From Spirochaeta lutea (GTDB lineage Bacteria > Spirochaetota > Spirochaetia > DSM-27196 > Salinispiraceae), in assembly GCF_000758165.1 (NCBI RefSeq), contig NZ_JNUP01000071.1, positions 136,853 through 200,852 on the forward strand: a stretch of DNA of 64,000 bases, read 5' to 3'. The notes under the pieces were generated by a model. It did not search any database. It saw only the letters and a list, made by a program, of their open reading frames with translations, and was not told the origin of the DNA. A program made the position numbers and the translations under genes. Shown piece by piece: positions 1 to 6,826 of this stretch; position 1 is the first letter of the stretch; each line of letters starts with the position of its first letter.

Positions 1-1930
1 TCTGGATGTGTGCCGGGATGCCCGGTGGGGCCGCACCGAGGAGACCTTCGGAGAGGATCCCTACCTGACGGCCATGCTGGCCTGCGGCTACGTCACCGGG
101 CTCCAGGATGAACGCCACCCCGTACTGGCCACCCTGAAGCACTACGTGGGTCACTCCTTCAGCGAGGGCGGGCGGAACCATGCTCCGGTGCGCATCGGAA
201 TGAGGGAGCTGAACGACCTGTTTCTCTTTCCCTTCGAGGCGGCTATTAAACTGGCGAAGGCCGGGGCGGTCATGCCCGCCTACCACGATATAGACGGCGA
301 GCCCCTGCACCAGTCCAGGGAGCTGATCCATGAGTTATTGCGGGAGCGCTGGGGATTTGAGGGCATTGTGGTTTCGGACTACGAGGGTCTGGACCAGCTG
401 GTGAACGACCACCGCACCCAGCCCGACCAGGCCCACGGGGCCGCCGCAGGTCTGTTAGCCGGGGTTGATGTTGAACTACCCAGCGATACCCTCTACGGCC
501 CGGGCATTCCCCAGGCCATAGAGCGCGGCCTTCTTGCCATGGAGGATGTCAATGAGGCGGTGACCCGTCACATCATGCAGAAAATCCGTCTCGGACTGTT
601 TACGAATCCCTTCGTGGATGAGGGCGGCGTACTGACAAACCTCCAGGACCACCACCAGATCGCCCGGGAAGCAGCGGAAAAGTCCCTGGTACTGTTGAAA
701 AACCAGGGGATTCTTCCCCTCTCCCCCGCCGCCAGCCAGGAGTCCCTCGCCCTGATCGGCCCCCTGGCCGACGATCCCATGGGCATGATGGGCGGGTACG
801 CCTTTCCGGTTCATTTAATTACCGCAGAGCGCAAGGACGGCACATCCGTCATCCCCACCCTCCGAAGCGTCCTGGAGCAGGCCTTTCCCGGCACCCTGAA
901 CTACGCCAAGGGCTGTTCGATCCTGACCGGACGCCCGGATAAACCTGCTGTCTTCCCCGGGGACATCACCGCAGACGGCCGGAGCCAGGAGGATTACCTG
1001 AGCTACGATACCGGGGGATTCGAAGAGGCACTGGAAGCCGCCCGGAACAGCGACCGGGTCGTAATCGCCCTGGGCGACCTGGCGGGACTCTTTCTCAGCG
1101 GCACCGTGGGGGAGGGCTCGGATGCCAGCACCCTGACCCTACCGGGGGTTCAGCAGGAACTTTTGGAGCAGGTTCTGGCCCTGGGCAAACCCACCATCGT
1201 CGTAGTGTTCAGCGGACGTCCCTACCACCTGGGAAGCGCCTTCCAGAACGCCGGTGCGATTCTCCAGGCCTGGCTTCCCGGTCAGACCGGCGCCCAGGCG
1301 GTTACCGACGCCCTCCTGGGCCGGATAAACCCCGGAGGGAAACTCCCCGTTTCCATTCCCCGGGACGCCGGGGCCATGCCCTACTACTACAACCATAAAC
1401 TCAAGAGCGCAGGCACCCCCATCCAGCGGGACTTCGGCGCCGAATTCCCCTTTGGCTACGGCCAGAGCTACACCAGCTTCAGCATCGAAGCCTGCACCTT
1501 CGAGCGGACCAGCTATCCCCTGGACGGAGAGATACGCCTTTCGGTTACCCTGAAAAACACCGGCAGTCTGCCCGGAGACGAGGTCGTCCAGGTATATGTC
1601 CGGGACCTGGTGGCCAAGCTCGTACGCCCGGCCCAGGAGCTGAAGGCCTTCCATCGGGTATCTCTGAACCCCGGGGAATGGGGCACCCTCGAAATAACCA
1701 TTCCCACCGACCTCCTGAGCTACACCATCCGGGACCACCAACGTCTCTTGGAACCCGGCGACTTCGAGCTTATGGTAGGTACCAGCTCCCGGGATATCCA
1801 CAGCCGGACGGTCATCACCCTGACCGGCCAACAGCGCCTTCTGCCCCCGGACTGGCGGATGACCAGCACCTGCCTCTGGCGGCCCGGCCCCGACTCGGGT
1901 CTCCGGGATGGATCGACAAAACGATACTAA
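1..1930 (+). CDS. Glycoside hydrolase family 3 (beta-glucosidase/xylosidase-like), 5' end cut by window
   Basis: Hydrolyses terminal beta-glycosides; the exact sugar cannot be read from the sequence. The frame is open from base 2 (LDVCRDARWGRTEETFGEDP), the conserved start of the GH3 barrel core, so the true start lies upstream. The likely catalytic nucleophile is Asp in GIVVSDYEGL (codon 377-379), and KHYVGH is a substrate-binding segment. The second GH3 domain carries GTVGEGSDAST, typical of the acid/base loop, before LPGVQ. The C-terminal 100 or so residues (GDEVVQVYVRD onward) match the fibronectin-III-like domain of this family. The GTG at base 8 is only an internal codon. Whether the protein is exported is unknown because the N-terminus is missing. 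A strong terminator follows, so it is probably the last gene of its transcript. Confidence 0.93.
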   Translation, partial: LDVCRDARWGRTEETFGEDPYLTAMLACGYVTGLQDERHPVLATLKHYVGHSFSEGGRNHAPVRIGMRELNDLFLFPFEAAIKLAKAGAVMPAYHDIDGEPLHQSRELIHELLRERWGFEGIVVSDYEGLDQLVNDHRTQPDQAHGAAAGLLAGVDVELPSDTLYGPGIPQAIERGLLAMEDVNEAVTRHIMQKIRLGLFTNPFVDEGGVLTNLQDHHQIAREAAEKSLVLLKNQGILPLSPAASQESLALIGPLADDPMGMMGGYAFPVHLITAERKDGTSVIPTLRSVLEQAFPGTLNYAKGCSILTGRPDKPAVFPGDITADGRSQEDYLSYDTGGFEEALEAARNSDRVVIALGDLAGLFLSGTVGEGSDASTLTLPGVQQELLEQVLALGKPTIVVVFSGRPYHLGSAFQNAGAILQAWLPGQTGAQAVTDALLGRINPGGKLPVSIPRDAGAMPYYYNHKLKSAGTPIQRDFGAEFPFGYGQSYTSFSIEACTFERTSYPLDGEIRLSVTLKNTGSLPGDEVVQVYVRDLVAKLVRPAQELKAFHRVSLNPGEWGTLEITIPTDLLSYTIRDHQRLLEPGDFELMVGTSSRDIHSRTVITLTGQQRLLPPDWRMTSTCLWRPGPDSGLRDGSTKRY

Positions 1931-1961
1931 CGGGTACTTCTTGTATCATACCTCCTCTCGG

Positions 1962-1997
1962 GGCTGCCTGGATGGTTCATTCGGGCAGCCTTTTTTT
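1962..1997 (+). terminator. Rho-independent terminator after the GH3 gene
   Basis: The arms GGCTGCC (1962-1968) and GGCAGCC (1984-1990) are exact complements and are followed directly by seven T residues. It separates the glycosidase gene from the ribonucleotide reductase control region. Confidence 0.9.
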
Positions 1998-2111
1998 AGG
2001 GTGATTCCCATGCCCCTGGCCCGTTGTCCGGGGTTCCAGGGCCGGAGCGGGCCGGGGTCTTCCCCCCATGGAGAATCTGAGGACCGGAGCCCAACCCTGT
2101 GGGCCAAAACC

Positions 2112-2127
2112 ACGCGATATATAGCGC
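2112..2127 (+). promoter_or_regulatory. NrdR box 1 (candidate)
   Basis: ACGCGATATATAGCGC resembles the NrdR consensus ACACnATATATnGTGT, differing at three outer positions. It lies 41 bp centre to centre (about four helical turns) from a second, better box. NrdR is the ATP/dATP-sensing repressor of bacterial nrd operons and binds paired boxes, so the pair upstream of nrdAB is credible. No nrdR gene is in the window. Confidence 0.6.
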
Positions 2128-2152
2128 ATTCGAATCACCTTTTACAAAAAAA

Positions 2153-2168
2153 ACACCATATATGGTTG
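2153..2168 (+). promoter_or_regulatory. NrdR box 2 (candidate)
   Basis: ACACCATATATGGTTG matches the NrdR consensus at all positions but the last two. It overlaps a TTGACA hexamer at 2166-2171 that could serve as the -35 element, so bound NrdR would block the polymerase. I could not find a convincing -10 hexamer at the right spacing. Confidence 0.65.
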
Positions 2169-2189
2169 ACAGTTCCCGTCTACTATTAC

Positions 2190-2358
2190 AGACTGGGTGA
2201 TGTCAGGCGCACTGCCGTAACCAGAAACGGCAGGGAAGTCCGGTGCAAGTCCGGCGCAGCCCCCGCTACTGTAAGGTTGACAAACCCCGATAATGCCACT
2301 GGGAAACTGGGAAGGCCGGGGTACGGTTGATGCCAAGCCAGGAGACCCGCCTGAACAC
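2190..2358 (+). promoter_or_regulatory. Cobalamin (B12) riboswitch
   Basis: The RNA carries class-defining conserved blocks in order. These are GGCAGGGAAGTCCGGTGCAA with GTCCGGCGCAGCCCCCGCTACTGTAAG, then GATAATGCCACTGGGAAACTGGGAAGG, and last the B12 box TGCCAAGCCAGGAGACC at 2331-2347. It is known to fold on adenosylcobalamin and to switch off downstream genes. Here it precedes nrdA, a B12-independent reductase, so B12 sufficiency should repress it. The stretch 2404-2600 up to the nrdA start has no gene. It contains GCCCGGGG and CCCTGGGC, able to pair as a hairpin without a T-run, so control may act on translation. Edges are approximate. Confidence 0.93.
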
Positions 2359-2376
2359 CTGAACGGGAGGTTCTCT

Positions 2377-2403
2377 ATGACCGCTTCAAGTTTCCATTTC
2401 TGA
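2377..2403 (+). CDS. Possible 8-residue leader peptide (MTASSFHF) after the riboswitch
   Basis: ATG at 2377 follows a clear Shine-Dalgarno GGGAGG (2365-2370) with a six-base gap. It reads eight codons to TGA at 2401. It sits immediately 3' of the B12 box, 198 bases before nrdA. It could be a translated leader used by the riboswitch expression platform, or the purine run may belong to the switching helix. There is no homology evidence. Confidence 0.3.
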   Translation: MTASSFHF

Positions 2404-2600
2404 CACCAATCTGTTCTCTCCCCCCGGACGCCCCTGGGTGTTTGGTACGGCCTCGGAACGCAGTCCATCAGGGCATTACGCCCAGGACCGCTGCAGCCCG
2501 GGGTATCTCAAACCCTGGGCAGGTCCGGCATACAGCCAAGACCGGGATCGCGTACCGGCCCCGGCGTCTTTACACCACCGCTTTGAGAAAAGGACAGACC

Positions 2601-5600
2601 ATGGTAGATACAAAAACCCATAGCCAGGAGGTGCAGGAGCACCTCAGCACGTATATAGCAATCCTAACCCGGGAGGATCGGACCCGGGGTTCCCGCTGCC
2701 CCGGGGAGGATATCGACCTGCCGGGGCTGGCCGCCCGGATCGTCAGCCTCTTGGGGGTTTCAGAGGGCACCGGGAAGAAGCCCACAGCCGATCCGGAAGG
2801 ACCGACGGCTTCCGGATACCCGGCACCCCCCGGAGCGGCCCAGACAACCCTGGATGCCTCCCAATCCTCCGAAGGCTCCCCGAACCCTCAGGGCACGGCG
2901 GAACAGACCCATTCCCGCCCGGTCTTCGGAGATTCCCGAGCACCCCGATCCTCCGAAGGCTCCCAGGCTGCCCCAAAACAGCCCCTTCCCCACTCGGCTT
3001 TCGGAGATTCCCGATACTCCGAGGACCCCGAAGGCACCCATGATCCCTCGGCTCTGGCATTTCTTACCGCCGCCGCCCAGGCCGCGGGGGAGGCTATTGA
3101 GGAGGATCCGGCGTACGATGAGCTGGGGGCCCTGTTCCTACGATGCCGGTACTACCGGGAGATGATGGGCTGTGACCCCGGGGATCCAGGGTACCGCCAG
3201 GCGTACGGGGATCAGTTCGTACGCACCCTGGACCGGGGTATCCGGGAGGGGGTTTTGGATGAGCGGCTGGCGGGGATGGATATCCGGGGACTGGCCGAAG
3301 AACTTGACCCCGAGTGGGACGGGTTGATCCGTTACATGGGGGTTTCTACCCTTATGGAGCGGTACAGCCTCCGTTTTGATGGCGGTCCTGAGGAGACCAT
3401 CCAGGGATTTTGGATGCGGGTTGCCATGGGACTGGCCCTGGAGGAGGATCGGCCCGAGCTCCGCGCCCGGGAGTTCTACCAGGTCATGAGCCGGCTGTTA
3501 TTCATCCCCTCCACCCCAACCCTCTTCCATGCAGGACTCACCCATGCCCAGCTTTCCAGCTGTTACCTGACCACCCTGGAGGATGATCTGCCTTCCATTT
3601 TCAAGGGCCTGGGGGACAACGCCCTGCTTGCCAAGTGGTCCGGGGGCATCGGAAACGACTGGACCAATATCCGCGGGACCGGTGCCTTGATCAAGAGCAC
3701 CCGGGTTTCCAGCCAGGGGGTAATCCCCTTCTTGAAGATTGCCAATGATGTAACCCTGGCCATCAACCGCTCGGGACGCCGCCGGGGAGCCACCTGTGCC
3801 TATCTGGAGACCTGGCACTACGATATCGAGGATTTTCTCGACCTGCGGCGGAACACCGGTGACGACCGCCGGCGGACCCACGATATGAACACCGCAAACT
3901 GGGTGCCGGATCTGTTCATGCAGCGGGTACTGGACGGAGATACCTGGACCCTCTTCTCCCCCGAGGAGGTACCGGATCTCCATGAGCTCTATGGACAAGC
4001 CTTCAAAGAACGGTATGAATACTACGAGACCCTGGCCGAACAGGGGAAAATACGCCTGGTCCGTCGGGTAGATGCCAAAAAACTCTGGCGCAAAATGCTG
4101 ACCCGGCTCTTTGAGACCGGCCATCCCTGGATTACCTTCAAGGACCCCTGCAACATCCGCAGTCCCCAGGACCATATCGGTGTAGTCCATAACTCGAACC
4201 TCTGCACGGAAATTACCCTGAATACCTCCCGGGAGGAAACCGCGGTATGCAACCTGGGCAGCGTTAACCTTGTCCGCCACCTGCGGCATCCCGACAAAAA
4301 CCAACACCCGGACCGCCCGGATTGGAGCAACCCGGGCCGGCACCCAGCCACCAACACCGCCCCTCACTCGGCCCCCGCCGCCACAATACACACCAACACC
4401 GCCCCTCACCCGGCCCCCGCCGCCACAATTCACACCAACACCGCCCCGGCCCAACACCCGGACCGCCGAGGGAAAGACACTCCTGAAAGCCAGCCTTCCC
4501 GGGCAGCGGAACCGGTCTTGGGGTCATCCGCCGATCCCCTCCCCCTGGACACCCGGCTCCTGGAATCCACCATTACAACCGCCATGCGTATCCTGGACAA
4601 CGTCATCGATCTGAACTACTACCCTACCCCTGAAGCCAGGACCGCGAATCTGCGCCACCGCCCCGTCGGCCTGGGCATCATGGGATTCCAGGATCTGCTC
4701 TTCTCCCTGGGACTGGCATTTGAGGATCCCAAAGCCTTGGACCTTTCGGACCGCAGCATGGAACTGGTCAGCTACCATGCCATCCTCGCAAGCTCCCGCC
4801 TTGCCCGGGAACGGGGAGCCTACCAGAGCTTCGCCGGTAGTAAATGGGACAGAAACCTCCTGCCCCAGGACACCCTTTCCCTCCTGGAAACCCATCGAGG
4901 AGCCCCCCTGGCACTGTCCACGTCCCGGGATGGGTATCTCGACTGGGAGCCCGTCCGGCACCATATCCGCCGATGGGGCATGCGCAATTCCAACTGCCTG
5001 GCCATCGCCCCCACCGCAACCATCTCCACCATCGCCGGAACCTATCCCTGCATTGAGCCGGCGTACAAAAACCTCTACGTCAAAAGCAATATGTCCGGGG
5101 AGTTCACCGTGGTGAACCGCTACCTGGCGGAGGACCTTAAGGCCCGGGGGCTGTGGACGGAGAAACTCCGCCGTGACCTGAAATACCGGGACGGCTCGGT
5201 ACAGCAGATTCCCCAGGTGCCCGACGATCTACGGCAGCGCTACAAGGAGGTCTTCGAAATTGATCCCCTGGTTTTAGTGGAACACACCGCCCGAAGGGGT
5301 AAATGGATCGACCAGAGTCAGAGCCACACGGTGTTCCTCCGGGGCAGCTCGGGCATGGCTTTGGAGCAGGTGTATCTCCAGGCCTGGCGGATGGGCCTGA
5401 AAACCACCTACTACCTGCGCACCCTGGCAGCCAGCCAGATAGAGAAATCCACCTTGGATGCCAAGGAATACGGATACACCCAGACCCGCAGCTCCCTCGA
5501 TCCGGCTGGACTACCCAAGACCGATTCTCATCGGGGAGATACACCGGCGACCCCCTACGCGGCTGGCCCAGCGAACCAGAATTCCGTCTCGGAAGAAAGC

Positions 5601-5708
5601 CCGGACAGCCCATCAACCCCGGACAGCCTGAGAACCCGGACTATTTTTGGCTCCCGGGCACCCCAGAGCTGCACCATCGACAATGAGGAGTGTGAAGTAT
5701 GTCAGTAA
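2601..5708 (+). CDS. nrdA: Class I ribonucleotide reductase large subunit NrdA
   Basis: Reduces ribonucleotides to deoxyribonucleotides together with NrdB. The 1035-residue protein has the catalytic cysteines in their expected motifs: C321 in LSSCYL, the thiyl-radical C535 in NSNLCTEI and C550 in AVCNLGSVNL. The C-terminal shuttle pair is in EECEVCQ (C1031, C1034). ATG 2601 is preferred to the upstream GTG-type start at 2442 because AAAGGA lies at the right distance and the upstream 53 residues are low-complexity. No typical N-terminal ATP-cone was recognised. Instead residues 55-155 are a Pro/Ser-rich stretch with duplicated FGDSR. A second low-complexity insert (about 560-635, with TNTAPHPAPAATIH repeats) interrupts the catalytic domain just after C550. 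The gene overlaps nrdB by 10 bases. Confidence 0.93.
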   Translation: MVDTKTHSQEVQEHLSTYIAILTREDRTRGSRCPGEDIDLPGLAARIVSLLGVSEGTGKKPTADPEGPTASGYPAPPGAAQTTLDASQSSEGSPNPQGTAEQTHSRPVFGDSRAPRSSEGSQAAPKQPLPHSAFGDSRYSEDPEGTHDPSALAFLTAAAQAAGEAIEEDPAYDELGALFLRCRYYREMMGCDPGDPGYRQAYGDQFVRTLDRGIREGVLDERLAGMDIRGLAEELDPEWDGLIRYMGVSTLMERYSLRFDGGPEETIQGFWMRVAMGLALEEDRPELRAREFYQVMSRLLFIPSTPTLFHAGLTHAQLSSCYLTTLEDDLPSIFKGLGDNALLAKWSGGIGNDWTNIRGTGALIKSTRVSSQGVIPFLKIANDVTLAINRSGRRRGATCAYLETWHYDIEDFLDLRRNTGDDRRRTHDMNTANWVPDLFMQRVLDGDTWTLFSPEEVPDLHELYGQAFKERYEYYETLAEQGKIRLVRRVDAKKLWRKMLTRLFETGHPWITFKDPCNIRSPQDHIGVVHNSNLCTEITLNTSREETAVCNLGSVNLVRHLRHPDKNQHPDRPDWSNPGRHPATNTAPHSAPAATIHTNTAPHPAPAATIHTNTAPAQHPDRRGKDTPESQPSRAAEPVLGSSADPLPLDTRLLESTITTAMRILDNVIDLNYYPTPEARTANLRHRPVGLGIMGFQDLLFSLGLAFEDPKALDLSDRSMELVSYHAILASSRLARERGAYQSFAGSKWDRNLLPQDTLSLLETHRGAPLALSTSRDGYLDWEPVRHHIRRWGMRNSNCLAIAPTATISTIAGTYPCIEPAYKNLYVKSNMSGEFTVVNRYLAEDLKARGLWTEKLRRDLKYRDGSVQQIPQVPDDLRQRYKEVFEIDPLVLVEHTARRGKWIDQSQSHTVFLRGSSGMALEQVYLQAWRMGLKTTYYLRTLAASQIEKSTLDAKEYGYTQTRSSLDPAGLPKTDSHRGDTPATPYAAGPANQNSVSEESPDSPSTPDSLRTRTIFGSRAPQSCTIDNEECEVCQ
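4350..4448 (+). repeat. 42-bp in-frame tandem repeat inside nrdA
   Basis: Two near-identical 42-bp units (4350-4391, 4392-4433) plus a 15-bp partial third unit encode TNTAPHSAPAATIH, TNTAPHPAPAATIH and TNTAP. The unit is a multiple of three, so copy number could change without a frameshift. It lies within the low-complexity insert after the second active-site cysteine of the barrel. Confidence 0.9.
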
Positions 5709-6691
5709 TCAACAATGAAAAAACCGACCCCAACAAGATCCTGCCCATGACCTACCCCTGGGCCCGGCAGCACTACAAGGCGGGGGTGGCCAACAACTGG
5801 GTTCCCGAGGAGATCCCCATGCAGGACGACATCGAGATGTGGAAATCCGGAACCCTCAGTGAAGACGAGCGCCGGCTGATCCTTTGGAATTTGGGATTTT
5901 TCAGCACCGCGGAGAGCCTGACGGCGAATAACATCGTCCTGAGCATCTACAGCCACATTACCAACCCGGAATGCCGGCAGTACCTCCTGCGCCAAGCCTA
6001 CGAGGAGGCAGTCCACACCGACACCTTCATCTACTGCTGCGATTCCCTGGGCCTGGACCCCGATGAGATCTACGGCATGTACGACCGAATCCCCTCCATC
6101 AGGGAAAAGGACCAGTTCGTCATCTCCCTTACTCGGGGGGTGTTGGACCCGTCATTCTCCACCCGGGATCCCGGGGGCCTGGAGACCTTCCTCCATGATC
6201 TCATCGGCTACTACGTGATTATGGAAGGCATCTTCTTTTACGCAGGCTTCGCCATGATGCTGGCCCTCAAGGGACAGCGGAAGATGGTAGGAATCGGGGA
6301 GCAGTTCGAGTACATCATGCGGGACGAAAGCCTGCATCTGGCCTTCGGCATGGACCTGATTTCCACCATCATCGCCGAACACCCCGGCCTCTGGACTCCC
6401 ACCTTCCAAGAAACCATCACATCCCTCATCCGAAGGGCGGTGGAGCTGGAGCAGATCTATGCCCGGGACGCCTGTCCCCGGGGCCTGCCGGGATTTTCAG
6501 CCTCCCAGTTCTGCACCTACGTCGAGCACATCGCCGACCGGCGCCTTGAACGCCTGGGACTCCCCGCCGTCTACGGAGCAGCGAACCCCTTCCCCTGGAT
6601 GAGTAAGTCCACCGACCTGGCCAAGGAGAAAAATTTCTTCGAGACCAGGGTCACGGAGTACCAGACCGCCAGCAATCTGGAGTGGGACTAG
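5699..6691 (+). CDS. nrdB: Class Ic ribonucleotide reductase small subunit NrdB (Phe replaces radical Tyr)
   Basis: Houses the dimetal centre that starts radical chemistry in NrdA. The metal ligands are readable: E72, E103, H106, E176, E210 and H213. The position that carries the radical Tyr in class Ia (E-x2-H-x3-Y) is F110 here (EEAVHTDTF). The first-metal Asp is replaced by Glu (STAES). All these residues sit at a constant offset of 17 from the Chlamydia trachomatis class Ic protein (E89, E120, H123, F127, E193, E227, H230, from memory). A Mn/Fe cofactor without tyrosyl radical is therefore expected. The length of 330 residues is normal. It overlaps nrdA by 10 bases, implying coupled translation. 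Confidence 0.95.
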   Translation: MSVINNEKTDPNKILPMTYPWARQHYKAGVANNWVPEEIPMQDDIEMWKSGTLSEDERRLILWNLGFFSTAESLTANNIVLSIYSHITNPECRQYLLRQAYEEAVHTDTFIYCCDSLGLDPDEIYGMYDRIPSIREKDQFVISLTRGVLDPSFSTRDPGGLETFLHDLIGYYVIMEGIFFYAGFAMMLALKGQRKMVGIGEQFEYIMRDESLHLAFGMDLISTIIAEHPGLWTPTFQETITSLIRRAVELEQIYARDACPRGLPGFSASQFCTYVEHIADRRLERLGLPAVYGAANPFPWMSKSTDLAKEKNFFETRVTEYQTASNLEWD

Positions 6692-6826
6692 GATCTCGGG
6701 TTCCAGGGTGATTTCCATGCCTGCCCCAGTCCCCGGAATGCCTAAACCCAAGCCTCGCCGGCCTGCCGAAAAACACCGATCCGCGATTACCACTAAACCC
6801 TAATTCACGTAACAAAGGAGCACTAC

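Noticed and set aside
2442-2600. Longer N-terminus for NrdA starting at 2442
   Set aside because: No ribosome site, and the 53 extra residues are a basic low-complexity stretch overlapping the riboswitch expression platform.
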